Counted from the first letter of the stretch, positions 62,201 through 63,654 are shown. The stretch is DNA of 64,000 nt from Hormiphora californensis (GCA_020137815.1 CM035353.1:6728298-6792297), one strand, 5' to 3'. The notes: generated by a model from the sequence alone, not told the origin. Numbers and translations are program-made.

Positions 62201-63654
62201 ACAGTAAGATCCAAGTGGACAAGGAGTGTCCTCATTTATACTCCCAGCGGGGCACCAGGACCCTGCCTTTGCAGTCCACACAGTTGGAGTTGCCATCCAC
62301 ACTGTACGTGCCAGAGGGACACAGGGACAGGATAGAGGCAGGAGCAGTTCCCAGGGCGTCACATTTGTAACCTGTCGATATAATAACAAATTTGTTAATT
62401 AATGGGATTTAATTAGTCAATTAATTTTACTGTCATTTAATAAGACTAGAGCAGCTATAGAATAATGGTGGTAACAATTGATCTAGATGTTGTCCGGCCA
62501 ATACTCTTGAGTCTGACAGCGGAAATGCCAATTATTTTGGAGTTTGTGATATTTAGGCAATGTAGTCTGAAATCCCAAACTCCCAGCTGGTGAAACTAGA
62601 ATTCGAACAAGCTGCTGTATTACTTACCAGAAGGACATGTGATGCAAGCGATGGCCTTTGCGAAGGAATACTCGGTCTCTCCACACTTGACCGGTTCGAT
62701 AGAGGCATCACTGCACTGATGATTAACTGGGCAATCTGTACAAATCTAGAGAGGGATATAAAGCTGGAGTAAGGGGTGGGAGAGAAGAGAGAAGAGAGGC
62801 ACTATTCACTCAACTCTTCTCCACCCCTTGCACGGATAATGGGGGTTTAAATTAGATTGCTGGTAGACTACACTAATTGTAACTAAATTAATAATTAACT
62901 ACTTACATCGGTACTGGAGGTACTGTACGTTCCCTTTGGGCATGGTAGCTGTATGGCAGCAACTGTAACAGGACAATAGAACCCATTCGTGCACTCCGTA
63001 CATGAATCCTGGCCTCCCGTGCTGTACGTACCCACTACACAGGGTGTCACTGTTAGCTGCAGTTGTACTGGGACAAGCGAAACCGGGCGGGCAGGTTGTG
63101 CAGTACTGGAAAGTTATTAAGGTAGTTATGAATGTGGGAAAATAACTGGATATAGTTGGATATATTTCCCACAAATCTACACAAATCTACACAATGAACA
63201 TGTGTCGCCATGGTTACCTGTTGGCCGAGTTCAGAGTAAGATCCGGTGGTGCACTCGGTCATGTCTGATCGGAGGATAGTGTAGCAAGACCACCCTGCTG
63301 GACATGCCTCACAGTCAGAGCTGTCCTCCGTGGGGATCTTACCTAGAGAAAGAGGGAGGGATTAATTTTGGCGTTTATCATTTTTTAGGGTTTCTAATTT
63401 TTGGGTTTTTTTATTTTTGGGGTTTCTTAATTGTTGGGTTTCTAGAAAGAGAGGTATACAAATCATACCTGGTATACAGTCGGTAGGTTGATCAGATCCA
63501 CTACATTTCTTTCCCTCTGGACATGGAGAGCACACGGTCTCTCCTGAGAGGGAGTAGGTACCCGGTCCGCAGGTACCGAGCACAGAGGTACCATCACAGG
63601 AAGATCCAAGGGGGCATGTTATACAGTTAGTGGATCCAACATCGGAATAGGATC
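1..63654 (-). CDS. Giant multi-exon gene for a cysteine-rich GCC2_GCC3/ephrin-receptor-like repeat protein (both ends outside window)
   Basis: 107 coding exons were delimited by eye from GT donors and AG acceptors on the minus strand, giving about 18.4 kb of coding sequence. Exons are 76-500 bp and encode tandem modules built on C-P-x-G-Y-Y-C, P-C-P-x-G-T-Y-S/N and C-x-x-C-P-x-G, the pattern of Pfam GCC2_GCC3 / ephrin-receptor-like repeats in secreted or cell-surface proteins. Phases 0, 1 and 2 all occur. At every junction the phase at which one exon ends equals the phase at which the next starts, and this holds across the 6.9 kb and 3.5 kb introns, so a single transcript is the simplest reading. 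No signal peptide, membrane segment or stop was seen, so both termini lie outside. Many N-x-S/T sites fit an extracellular protein. Function is inferred only: adhesion or matrix scaffold. Three exons need a frame change (see their entries). Confidence 0.85.
2157..2197. repeat. (TTTG)n microsatellite next to a splice donor
   Basis: About ten TTTG units end four bases before the donor of exon 2202-2288. The repeat is intronic. Confidence 0.9.
2336..2424 (+). repeat. Truncated copy of the 53.6-kb foldback element arm
   Basis: The sequence from GGTTGACAAGA through ACTTTTCGTATATCGTC to CAGCATTTTTTCAGAATTT matches one arm of the inverted-repeat element at 53638-54090 almost base for base. Only one arm is present, so this is a partial copy. 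It lies immediately before the G-tract element at 2445. Confidence 0.75.
2445..2907. mobile_element. G-tract terminal-inverted-repeat element, 463 bp, 8-bp target duplication
   Basis: The left end is a G run followed by TGACACGTAACACTTTGTAA. The right end is the exact reverse complement followed by a C run. CATAACAT flanks both sides (2437-2444 and 2908-2915), which is an 8-bp target duplication. The interior is an array of TTACAAAGTG/TTACATAGTG words, and the block with AAAACTTTTTGTGC occurs near both ends. There is no ORF, so the element is non-autonomous. The TIR type does not match a superfamily I can name. It lies in an intron of the giant gene. Confidence 0.8.
2990..4026 (-). CDS. Giant gene, exons 2990-3100, 3321-3427, 3604-3818, 3935-4026
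   Basis: Phases run 1 (exit of 2990-3100 in, 3321-3427 out), 2 (3604-3818 out), 0 (3935-4026 out), all matched. Exon 3604-3818 encodes [21 protein letters not shown] and CPPGRYC. Exon 3935-4026 encodes [12 protein letters not shown] truncated copy of the 3321 donor end lies at about 3230-3275. GGTAACTAGG runs follow the exon at 3430-3500 and the truncated copy at 3275-3300. Confidence 0.87.
4027..5895. other. Intron of giant gene: repeats, no supported gene
   Basis: Holds a poly-C run (4134-4147), an alternating CG-rich tract near 4362-4390, a dispersed repeat at about 4741-4910 that recurs at 10008-10175, an inverted repeat at about 4995-5185 (arms share GGCCGGAAAGGTTGCCC and its complement), and the exon-end minisatellite listed separately. 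Short ORFs here show no family resemblance. Confidence 0.7.
5218..5895 (-). repeat. Minisatellite of seven decoy copies of an exon end plus 5' splice site
   Basis: Seven tandem units of about 87-121 bp each repeat the last ~45 coding bases of exon 5896-6040 and its GTTAGT donor, followed by GGTAACTAGG-type filler. The true exon is the eighth copy. The decoys lack the upstream half of the exon and so look like inactive donors. Confidence 0.85.
5896..6040 (-). CDS. Giant gene exon at the far side of the lectin-bearing intron
   Basis: Begins in phase 0 (codons for [20 protein letters not shown]) and ends in phase 1 after CPP. The upstream exon 12917-13053 ends in phase 0 after YYCE. The two therefore join in frame across a 6.9 kb intron that contains the C-type lectin gene. 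The exon has one complete module and part of another. Confidence 0.82.
6041..6180. repeat. Small dispersed inverted repeat (GGTAACGAAGTTACCCC type)
   Basis: GGTAACGAAATTACCCCTC and GGTAACGAAGTTACCCCTCC sit near 6078-6125, followed by GCCGGCGCGCG. Related copies occur near 7688-7745, 24840-25000, 29580-29635, 46165-46245, 52660-52735 and 60925-60950. Some are hairpins with GGGGTAACTTCGTAACC as the second arm. Probably a short MITE family. Confidence 0.6.
7020..7120 (+). repeat. (CT)n tract upstream of the C-type lectin promoter
   Basis: A nearly pure CT run ends about ten bases before the TATA-like sequence of the lectin gene. Such tracts can be GAGA-type promoter elements in animals. That role is inferred from position only. 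Confidence 0.7.
7131..7140 (+). promoter_or_regulatory. TATA box of the C-type lectin gene
   Basis: TATAAATATA lies 57 bases before the lectin start codon, a spacing that allows a short 5' leader. It follows directly after the CT tract. Confidence 0.6.
7197..8743 (+). CDS. Secreted C-type lectin, 222 residues, five exons
   Basis: Exons 7197-7263, 7427-7620, 7826-7947, 8145-8200 and 8514-8743 (stop TAA), with junction phases 1, 0, 2, 1 all matched. Residues 1-22 form a signal peptide (hydrophobic [16 protein letters not shown]). The C-type lectin domain starts at about residue 71 with [13 protein letters not shown], continues through [14 protein letters not shown] and the W-I-H-L core, and ends with [15 protein letters not shown], the usual paired cysteines. 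No EPN or QPD carbohydrate motif is evident, so sugar binding cannot be predicted. A putative AATAAA lies at 8860. The gene is nested, in opposite orientation, in an intron of the giant gene. It is probably an extracellular recognition or immune protein. Confidence 0.87.
8049..8104. repeat. Perfect hairpin in lectin intron 3
   Basis: Arms of 19 bases (CCACACAGAAG... and its exact complement) surround a nine-base spacer. It may be a small MITE. It does not touch the splice sites. Confidence 0.75.
8860..8865 (+). terminator. Polyadenylation signal of the C-type lectin gene
   Basis: AATAAA lies 117 bases after the stop codon of the lectin. It is the first such hexamer downstream. Confidence 0.5.
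9131..9965. mobile_element. G-tract element (inner), 835 bp, 8-bp target duplication
   Basis: Ten G then ACATGTTAATTTTGTTAAC at the left; ATTAACAATTAACATGT then ten C at the right. AAAAATAT flanks exactly on both sides (9123-9130, 9966-9973). Near both ends are GTTAACTTTGTTAAT words and the phrase AGGTGATTTATTAACA. No ORF above about 60 codons of any known type. Confidence 0.82.
10008..10310 (+). repeat. Second copy of the dispersed repeat seen at 4741-5185, with a CRE-type cluster
   Basis: The stretch beginning TTTTCGCCATAGCGG, with CTCAAACTTGGTCAG and several TGACGTCA-like palindromes near 10087-10175, matches 4741-4910. It sits inside the outer G-tract element, so it is either part of that element or an older insertion in it. 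Confidence 0.65.
10705..11059 (+). other. Possible small plus-strand gene remnant, unrecognised
   Basis: TATAAACC at 10631 is followed, 73 bases later, by ATGGGGTTCCTG and a strong GTAAGT donor (10712-10728). The next 300 bases have two overlapping open frames with no family resemblance, and one ends in a lysine run. No acceptor giving a convincing protein was found. It could be the start of another small secreted-protein gene whose TATA region was duplicated by the G-tract element, or chance. Confidence 0.2.
11362..11985 (-). pseudogene. Broken fucolectin-like (F5/8 type C / FTP fold) gene, two exons
   Basis: Exon 11798-11985 encodes [20 protein letters not shown] then, after a one-base frame change near 11870, [13 protein letters not shown] and VVIINR. 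Exon 11362-11651 encodes [13 protein letters not shown] and the family end [11 protein letters not shown]. The split after the NR motif and its phase 2 are the same as in the gene at 44959-45611, so they are paralogues. No signal peptide exon was found. The extra base makes it a likely pseudogene, but an assembly error would look the same. It lies in the giant gene's 6.9 kb intron on the same strand. The phases of its ends (1 and 1) do not fit that phase-0 intron, so it is not part of the giant transcript. Confidence 0.6.
11986..12916. other. Intron sequence without supported gene
   Basis: At 12170-12310 is a short degenerate repeat of GAAAAGATCTCATTGAACG-like words. I see nothing else with gene or RNA character. 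Confidence 0.6.
12917..15104 (-). CDS. Giant gene, exons 12917-13053, 13465-13593, 13759-13849, 13982-14214, 14704-14815, 14948-15104
   Basis: Exit phases, low to high coordinate, are 0, 1, 1, 0, 1, 0, each matched by the next exon's entry. Exon 13982-14214 encodes [19 protein letters not shown] and [17 protein letters not shown]. Exon 14704-14815 carries CPAGYYC and [11 protein letters not shown]. Exon 13465-13593 has two truncated upstream-intron copies of its donor end at about 13252-13296 and 13350-13400. Confidence 0.88.
13245..13464 (-). repeat. Two decoy copies of the end of exon 13465-13593 with donor site
   Basis: CCTGTAGGTTCGGAGAGTCC occurs three times, about 100-110 bases apart. 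Only the third copy continues into an intact exon. The spacers are CTAGTAACC-type simple repeats. Confidence 0.82.
14218..14548. repeat. 24-bp minisatellite (GGGGGAGATGTAACATTTAG) ending in a long G run
   Basis: About a dozen units of GGGGGAGATGTAACATTTAG plus TTG or TGGCG start eight bases from the acceptor side of exon 13982-14214 and end in about 20 G. The repeat is intronic and would make the minus-strand transcript strongly C-rich. Confidence 0.9.
15267..16767 (-). CDS. Giant gene, exons 15267-15353, 15703-15933, 16074-16210, 16448-16767
   Basis: A run of phase-2 junctions: 15267-15353, 15703-15933 and 16074-16210 all exit in phase 2, completing PGR|YC, QGW|YC and similar codons across the splice, a good internal check. 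Exon 16448-16767 (106 codons) reads [39 protein letters not shown] and [10 protein letters not shown]. Confidence 0.9.
15491..15662. mobile_element. MITE-like inverted repeat, about 170 bp, TA-flanked
   Basis: The left arm TATTTGAAATGGCGGCTAAT and the right arm ATTAGCCGCCATTTTAAATA continue into TTTGAAACAC / GTGTTTCAAA, about 43 bases each. TA at the ends suggests a Tc1/mariner-type target. It lies 40 bases downstream of the donor of exon 15703-15933. Confidence 0.7.
16972..18488 (-). CDS. Giant gene, exons 16972-17071, 17166-17241, 17381-17498, 17811-18191, 18384-18488
   Basis: Exit phases 1, 0, 2, 1, 1 are matched. Exon 17811-18191 is a long 127-codon exon with [33 protein letters not shown] and [11 protein letters not shown]. 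Exon 17166-17241, at 76 bases, is the shortest in the gene. The donor of 17381 abuts the CTGT microsatellite and that of 17811 abuts a hAT-like MITE. Confidence 0.9.
17266..17373. repeat. (CTGT)n microsatellite beside a splice donor
   Basis: About 26 units with one impurity lie between exon 17166-17241 and the donor of exon 17381-17498, ending seven bases from that donor. Likely length-polymorphic. Confidence 0.95.
17693..17801 (+). mobile_element. hAT-like MITE copy 1 (109 bp)
   Basis: Terminal inverted repeats CAGGAACCGACCGAA / TTCGGTCGGTTCCTG. The interior has CCAATCAG-type words and TCACGTGAC. It ends nine bases from the donor of exon 17811-18191. Clear 8-bp duplication not visible for this copy. 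Confidence 0.85.
18659..20861 (-). CDS. Giant gene, exons 18659-18866, 19090-19272, 19524-19688, 20773-20861
   Basis: Exit phases 1, 0, 0, 0 are matched. Modules include [43 protein letters not shown] and [10 protein letters not shown]. Exon 19524-19688 has a MITE eight bases past its GTGAGAAG donor, and the MITE's target duplication is the donor sequence itself. Confidence 0.9.
19407..19515 (-). mobile_element. hAT-like MITE copy 2 (109 bp) with 8-bp target duplication
   Basis: Same element as at 17693, opposite orientation. CTTCTCAC stands on both sides (19399-19406 and 19516-19523). On the transcript strand this is GTGAGAAG, the first eight intron bases, so the insertion duplicated the 5' splice site. 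Confidence 0.9.
19779..20735. repeat. Direct repeats flanking a palindrome array
   Basis: A unit of about 131 bases (GAGGGATGAGGATTAGGGGA ... CACCTAAGT) occurs at about 19779-19909 and 20604-20735, nearly identical. Between them lie about 700 bases including the GTAACGACCGTAACG palindromes. This could be a local tandem duplication with later insertion, or terminal direct repeats of an element. No coding potential. Confidence 0.65.
20051..20395. repeat. Array of short perfect palindromes (GTAACGACCGTAACGTTACGGTCGTTAC)
   Basis: At least six copies of the palindrome half GTAACGACCGTAACG and its complement are separated by AAATG-like spacers. Each unit could fold into a hairpin of up to 14 bp. 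A further short run occurs at 20515-20545. Confidence 0.85.
20978..21086 (-). mobile_element. hAT-like MITE copy 3 (109 bp) with 8-bp target duplication
   Basis: GTGGTATA flanks both sides (20970-20977, 21087-21094). It ends 15 bases from the donor of exon 21102-21389. Confidence 0.88.
21102..23258 (-). CDS. Giant gene, exons 21102-21389, 21511-21658, 21793-21996, 22229-22542, 22758-22886, 23166-23258
   Basis: Exit phases 1, 1, 0, 0, 1, 1 are matched. Exon 21102-21389 carries [25 protein letters not shown] and [11 protein letters not shown]. Exon 22229-22542 carries [22 protein letters not shown] and [12 protein letters not shown] short copy of the acceptor side of 21102-21389 lies at 21422-21441. 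Exon 22758-22886 departs from the module in its first half ([14 protein letters not shown]). Confidence 0.9.
22145..22203. repeat. (TAC)n / (CTA)n microsatellite
   Basis: Two CTA trinucleotide runs separated by CAAGTTA, in the intron next to exon 22229-22542. Confidence 0.9.
22996..23104 (-). mobile_element. hAT-like MITE copy 4 (109 bp)
   Basis: Flanked by GTCAAAAC and GTCAAAGC, an 8-bp duplication with one change. It ends 61 bases from the donor of exon 23166-23258, the farthest of the six copies. Confidence 0.85.
23296..24122. mobile_element. Candidate terminal-inverted-repeat element, about 830 bp
   Basis: GGGTGTGCTATTTTTTCAAAT at the left has its complement ATTTGAAATAGCACACCC at the right. 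The inside is AT-rich with three tandem AAAATGAACATTTTT words near 23760-23820. No target duplication is obvious. Occupies most of the 1.0 kb intron 23259-24259. Confidence 0.6.
24260..24800 (-). CDS. Giant gene, exons 24260-24377 and 24676-24800
   Basis: 24260-24377 ([20 protein letters not shown]) enters in phase 0 and exits in phase 1. 24676-24800 ([22 protein letters not shown]) exits in phase 0 through an unusual but usable GTTGAT donor. TGATATTGAGTGCATC repeats lie in the intron between them (about 24530-24640). Confidence 0.87.
24801..26649. other. Large intron segment before the discoidin-like gene
   Basis: Contains a small GGTAAC/GTTACC repeat (24840-25000), two oppositely oriented copies of a repeat with GGAGGGTTAGAACATA (about 25081-25135 and 25436-25502), GATA and AG simple repeats (25500-25530), a GC-rich hairpin region near 25925-26020 and a TATA-rich stretch at 25912-25925. 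The first exon of the plus-strand gene probably lies here but could not be fixed; ATG codons at 26075 and 26370 give no phase-1 donor. Confidence 0.55.
26417..26580. repeat. Cloverleaf-like DNA: outer inverted repeat enclosing three hairpins
   Basis: Outer arms are 26417-26443 and 26553-26580 (TAACGT-CTGCACG-CA-GTGCAAGCGC and its complement with a few changes). Between them are three successive hairpins with little spacer: 26446-26480 (CCTATAT ... ATATAGG), 26478-26520 (AGGTG-GAAATGCAC ... GTGCATTTCACCT) and 26521-26553 (CCATATACGCTCTGCA and its exact complement). The stretch is fully consumed by these four stems. Confidence 0.8.
26650..27755 (+). CDS. Discoidin (F5/8 type C)-like secreted protein with a second unnamed domain, three exons, 5' end unresolved
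   Basis: Exons 26650-27035, 27118-27232 and 27303-27755, with phases 0 and 1 matched between them. The first enters in phase 1 and the last exits in phase 1. Exons 1-2 give a galactose-binding-like domain of about 165 residues: [39 protein letters not shown] and the closing [11 protein letters not shown]. Exon 3 (151 codons) is a different, beta-rich domain with [16 protein letters not shown] and [12 protein letters not shown] recall similar stretches in uncharacterised extracellular invertebrate proteins but cannot name the family. The downstream acceptor at 28041 would give only two codons and a stop. The gene is nested in an intron of the giant gene, opposite strand. Role likely carbohydrate or surface binding. 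Confidence 0.75.
27765..27873 (+). mobile_element. hAT-like MITE copy 5 (109 bp), beside a plus-strand donor
   Basis: Flanked by TATGGGAC and TATAGGAC (one change). Begins nine bases after the end of exon 27303-27755, so the target lies within the first bases of that intron. Confidence 0.87.
28223..28259 (-). repeat. Tandem copy of a donor end
   Basis: A 37-base unit (CATCAGGTGATGAGAT ... CCACTTAC) duplicates the last codons and the donor of exon 28260-28398. Use of the outer donor would bring TGA into frame, so the inner one at 28260 is taken. Confidence 0.8.
28260..28398 (-). CDS. Giant gene, isolated exon 28260-28398
   Basis: Enters in phase 0 ([12 protein letters not shown]), exits in phase 1 (NISSPD). 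Encodes CGAGLYCAG and [10 protein letters not shown]. It is separated from the next exons by 3.5 kb downstream and 1.8 kb upstream. Confidence 0.83.
28399..30180. other. Intron with 'CCCTTGCAC' repeats; no supported gene
   Basis: Between about 28500 and 29480 the words CCCTTGCACC and GGTGCAAGGGC recur many times in both orientations, including a perfect palindrome at 28799-28823, with repeated ATATCGACTTGAAACTTT phrases and AATTAATTAATT runs. This looks like tandem or nested copies of one non-coding repeat. A poly-G run lies at 28637-28650. A GGGGTAACTTCGTAACC-type hairpin half lies near 29615. Confidence 0.6.
30181..30953 (-). CDS. Giant gene, exons 30181-30387, 30550-30653, 30786-30953
   Basis: Exit phases 0, 0, 1 are matched. 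30181-30387 reads [27 protein letters not shown] and [10 protein letters not shown]. 30550-30653 has CCAGYYCSG. 30786-30953 has [11 protein letters not shown] and [11 protein letters not shown]. Confidence 0.9.
31048..32368. mobile_element. 1.32-kb foldback palindrome (copy A)
   Basis: Arms of about 650 bases run from AATCCTTCCAAATCGTG to its exact complement CACGATTTGGAAGGATT, centred near 31700 with almost no loop. Internal words ATTAGTGGGGGTAGGTG, AGATAATTGGATAATTAG and GGCTATAGCC are shared with the palindrome at 46404 and the element at 48982. No ORF of note. Confidence 0.85.
32545..34288 (-). CDS. Giant gene, exons 32545-32765, 32919-33174, 33363-33674, 33802-34023, 34159-34288
   Basis: Exit phases 1, 2, 1, 1, 1 are matched. 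The phase-2 join gives CDAG|YLC. 33363-33674 (104 codons) reads [41 protein letters not shown] and [11 protein letters not shown]. 33802-34023 reads [11 protein letters not shown] and [10 protein letters not shown]. Confidence 0.9.
33696..33763 (+). mobile_element. hAT-like MITE copy 6, truncated at both ends
   Basis: Matches the interior of the 109-bp element from CAGGAAATACT to TCTGATTGGT but has lost both terminal repeats. It lies 38 bases downstream of the donor of exon 33802-34023. Confidence 0.8.
34290..34600. repeat. ~44-bp minisatellite at an acceptor
   Basis: About seven units of GGGGGATAATCGGGGGGATT plus AGGTTCAATAAATACTGCTTTCT directly adjoin the acceptor of exon 34159-34288. The unit repeats the TTTCTG pyrimidine/acceptor context. 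Confidence 0.88.
34735..36193 (-). CDS. Giant gene, exons 34735-34989, 35110-35241, 35534-35698, 35843-35962, 36089-36193 (all phase 0)
   Basis: Five successive exons enter and exit in phase 0, unlike the mostly phase-1 neighbours, suggesting a local block duplication. 34735-34989 reads [21 protein letters not shown] and [11 protein letters not shown]. 35843-35962 reads [11 protein letters not shown] and [11 protein letters not shown]. Confidence 0.9.
35275..35533 (-). repeat. 39-bp minisatellite carrying decoy donor ends
   Basis: Units of GGTTACTAATTGGTAATTCT plus AACCTGAGGACACTCAGTG repeat about seven times. Each holds the last 18 coding bases of exon 35534-35698 and its GTTAGAATT donor. 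Reading past the true donor meets a TAG within one unit. Confidence 0.88.
36332..38205 (-). CDS. Giant gene, exons 36332-36831, 37000-37244, 37418-37550, 37661-37906, 38076-38205
   Basis: 36332-36831 is the longest exon (166 codons): [65 protein letters not shown] and [10 protein letters not shown]. Exit phases 0, 1, 2, 1, 1 are matched. For exon 37661 an alternative acceptor at 37940 would add an open 11-codon extension ([11 protein letters not shown]) but would break phase with 38076-38205, so 37906 is preferred. Poly-G runs follow in the introns (36974-36989, 37562-37573). Confidence 0.88.
38340..40444 (-). CDS. Giant gene, exons 38340-38471, 38672-38846, 39058-39260, 39332-39427, 39713-39843, 39988-40096, 40338-40444
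   Basis: Exit phases 0, 0, 2, 0, 0, 1, 0 are matched. The 39058/38672 join restores G|YYC. A ~70-base tandem duplication (38985-39125) has copied the end of exon 39058-39260 with its donor. The outer donor at 38988 would put TAA in frame. 39713-39843 begins with an acidic stretch ([13 protein letters not shown]) not typical of the repeats. Confidence 0.88.
40574..43793 (-). CDS. Giant gene, exons 40574-40710, 40842-41028, 41207-41542, 41761-41916, 42158-42300, 42482-42713, 42861-43027, 43258-43423, 43563-43793
   Basis: Exit phases 1, 2, 1, 1, 1, 2, 1, 2, 1 are matched. Three phase-2 joins restore NPS|K, YYRG|ETG and TYG|HQE. Exon 41207-41542 (112 codons) reads [33 protein letters not shown] and [11 protein letters not shown]. 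Exon 42861-43027 needs the acceptor at 43028, not the nearer one at 43021, to keep frame. Exon 43563-43793 adjoins a CTAT/CTGT-rich simple repeat. Confidence 0.88.
43968..44037 (+). tRNA. tRNA-Thr-like pseudogene or SINE head
   Basis: TTAGAGCAATGGACGCGTAA resembles the D-to-anticodon part of a tRNA with a CGT anticodon. GGTTCGAGCC (44009-44018) is a good B box and TTTTT follows at 44034. The anticodon stem is mispaired and no 5' acceptor strand pairs with CCTCGCC, so it is not an intact tRNA. A pol III-derived SINE fragment is equally likely. Confidence 0.4.
44234..44552. repeat. Inverted repeat around GGAGCACACCTTCAGCTTGT
   Basis: Arms of about 70 bases (ACCTTCAGCTTGTTGAGCGT continuing to GGCGTACG / complement) face each other across about 200 bases. 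A third, diverged copy follows at 44655-44700. Probably a MITE and a fragment. Confidence 0.7.
44876..44917. repeat. Perfect 40-bp palindrome upstream of the fucolectin-like gene
   Basis: CGAAAACCAAAGAAAACGAA is followed at once by its exact complement. It lies about 45 bases upstream of the ATG at 44959, so it is near or in the promoter or 5' leader. Confidence 0.8.
44959..45611 (+). CDS. Secreted fucolectin-like (F5/8 type C / FTP fold) protein
   Basis: The ATG at 44959 starts a clean signal peptide ([14 protein letters not shown]). Exon 44959-45182 (exit phase 2) encodes [47 protein letters not shown]. Exon 45296 onward encodes [29 protein letters not shown] and the family end [10 protein letters not shown]. 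The exon may splice at 45567 (GTAATT) or run to TGA at 45609-45611, about 170 residues in the latter case. Fucolectin-type domains bind fucose in lectins of fish and invertebrates; the ligand here is unknown. Nested in a 2.2 kb intron of the giant gene, opposite strand; paralogue of the broken gene at 11362-11985. Confidence 0.8.
46000..48880 (-). CDS. Giant gene, exons 46000-46152, 47788-47997, 48380-48533, 48669-48880
   Basis: Exit phases 1, 1, 1, 0 are matched. Modules: [73 protein letters not shown]. The donor of 48380 adjoins a GTAACCAGCTA-type minisatellite. The 1.6-kb intron between the first two is mostly a foldback palindrome. Confidence 0.88.
46404..47679. mobile_element. 1.28-kb foldback palindrome (copy B)
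   Basis: TGACTGGGAAAAAATTTGTG at the left and its complement at the right; the arms are complementary to a centre near 47040. Shares ATTAGTGGGGGTAGGTG, GGTTAATTAGATAATTGG and GCCATTTTGTAGGCAA blocks with copy A but has different outer ends. No coding potential seen. Confidence 0.85.
48110..48372. repeat. Minisatellite of AGTAACCAGCT / AGTAACCATAG words
   Basis: About twenty 11-base units begin eight bases from the donor of exon 48380-48533 and extend into the intron. Confidence 0.9.
48982..52360. mobile_element. piggyBac-like non-autonomous element, 3.4 kb, TTAA target duplication
   Basis: The ends CCCTTTGACGGCGA and TCGCCGTCAAAGGG are exact inverted repeats, each flanked by TTAA (48978-48981 and 52361-52364). 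CCCTTTG-type ends with TTAA targets are characteristic of piggyBac. The interior is a long inverted repeat (about 49100-49990 against 50030-51030), and the right part is repeated in tandem (50093-51098 and 51099-52076). Only 96-codon ORFs without transposase features occur, in duplicate. Confidence 0.8.
49438..49578. mobile_element. TA-flanked palindromic MITE, 141 bp, nested
   Basis: CCCTACTAAAATATAGTTCG and its complement form the ends. The centre is a run of CGATCGAT palindromes. TA flanks both sides. The mirror arms of the host element (for example near 50550) carry the uninterrupted site ATCCCTAATTGAG, an internal empty site proving insertion with TA duplication. Confidence 0.88.
52395..54936 (-). 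CDS. Giant gene, exons 52395-52565, 52930-53116, 53434-53608, 54292-54634, 54799-54936
   Basis: Exit phases 1, 1, 0, 2, 1 are matched. The join 54292/53434 restores PAGR|YC. Exon 52930-53116 follows an acceptor whose pyrimidine tract is about 90 bases of pure CT on the transcript strand. Exon 54292-54634 ([41 protein letters not shown]) includes an unusual KQCQSG stretch. Confidence 0.87.
53131..53222. repeat. (AG)n tract serving as polypyrimidine tract on the transcript strand
   Basis: About 46 AG units lie some 15 bases upstream (in transcript order) of the CAG acceptor at 53117. Its length probably varies between alleles. Confidence 0.9.
53638..54090. mobile_element. Foldback element, about 450 bp, with 110-base arms
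   Basis: GTTGACAAGATACCTAAAAC ... TTTTTTGTCGGCTAGAAA is mirrored by TTTCTAGCCGACAAAAAATT ... GTTTTAGGTATCTTGTCAAC. A second mark of rearrangement is that the flank GCCTCACAATA-CTAGAAT (end of exon 53434-53608) recurs at 54193-54214. Confidence 0.8.
54960..55115. repeat. 25-bp minisatellite with GTTACCATGGTAAC palindromes
   Basis: Six units of ACCGTGTTGGTTACCATGG plus TAACAT end at the donor of exon 55117-55591. The same GTTACCATGGTAAC word occurs singly at 18361, 22720 and 61225. Confidence 0.9.
55117..55591 (-). CDS. Giant gene exon with an internal frame change
   Basis: Splice sites on both sides call for phase 1 in and phase 1 out, but the length is 475 bases, one more than a multiple of three. 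The 5' part reads [18 protein letters not shown] ... [10 protein letters not shown] in one frame. From about 55440 downward [13 protein letters not shown] ... [11 protein letters not shown] continues in another. Between them TGTSCPV is readable only in the third frame, so at least two indels are involved near 55441-55475. Either assembly error or a damaged exon. Confidence 0.7.
55729..57618 (-). CDS. Giant gene, exons 55729-55828, 56063-56215, 56426-56560, 56732-56898, 57034-57181, 57424-57618
   Basis: Exit phases 1, 0, 0, 0, 1, 0 are matched. Modules: [86 protein letters not shown]. The intron before 56063 holds a CCCAACGACCCAAAACCA-type simple repeat (about 55935-56055). Exon 57034-57181 carries a basic [10 protein letters not shown] insertion. 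Confidence 0.88.
57782..61536 (-). CDS. Giant gene, exons 57782-57897, 58002-58191, 58336-58527, 58645-58877, 59046-59152, 60111-60320, 60424-60505, 60697-60857, 61001-61124, 61270-61536
   Basis: Exit phases 0, 1, 0, 0, 1, 2, 2, 1, 2, 1 are matched. Phase-2 joins restore PKGS|VC, SLQ|SG and PAGH|YC. Modules include [74 protein letters not shown] and [10 protein letters not shown]. Exon 58336-58527 has a longer gap ([14 protein letters not shown]) between cysteines than the rest. 60424-60505 (82 bases) is among the shortest. Confidence 0.88.
59187..59930. mobile_element. Terminal-inverted-repeat element, about 744 bp, filled with GGTATATCTGCAGATATACC palindromes
   Basis: GAGGGACCTGGTTCCATAAT at the left and its exact complement at the right. 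Inside, at least seven variants of GGTATATCTGCAGATATACC. Flanks are AT-rich and the target duplication is unclear. It occupies most of the 958-base intron 59153-60110. No protein coding seen. Confidence 0.78.
61617..62163 (-). repeat. ~35-bp minisatellite: fifteen decoy exon ends with donors
   Basis: GGTTACTTACCGGCAGGACA plus AGATAGTGGGTAGGT repeats fifteen times before the true exon end at 62164. Each unit contains ACTATCTTGTCCTGCCG on the transcript strand followed by GTAAGTAACC. Reading from the true donor into the array meets TAA at once, so the decoys cannot extend the protein. Confidence 0.92.
62164..62371 (-). CDS. Giant gene exon with a one-base frame change
   Basis: Phase 1 in and out, but 208 bases. 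The first half reads [12 protein letters not shown] ... [18 protein letters not shown]. The second, in the next frame, reads [19 protein letters not shown] and CPAG. An extra G in AAAGGCAGG near 62275 explains it. Probably an assembly indel or allele-specific damage. Confidence 0.72.
62628..62745 (-). CDS. Giant gene exon 62628-62745
   Basis: Enters in phase 0 ([15 protein letters not shown]) and exits in phase 1 (CITCPS). Intact in frame, between two exons that are not. Confidence 0.85.
62907..63105 (-). CDS. Giant gene exon with a one-base frame change
   Basis: Flanking exons require phase 0 on both sides, but the length is 199. [18 protein letters not shown] is in one frame; [20 protein letters not shown] and CTNGFYCPV follow in another. 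One extra base near 63050 (AAC A GTG) reconciles them. Confidence 0.72.
63218..63654 (-). CDS. Giant gene, 5'-most exons in window, 63218-63342 and 63469-63654
   Basis: 63218-63342 ([23 protein letters not shown]) exits in phase 0. 63469-63654 ([28 protein letters not shown]) enters and exits in phase 1, so at least one more exon lies upstream. Confidence 0.86.
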
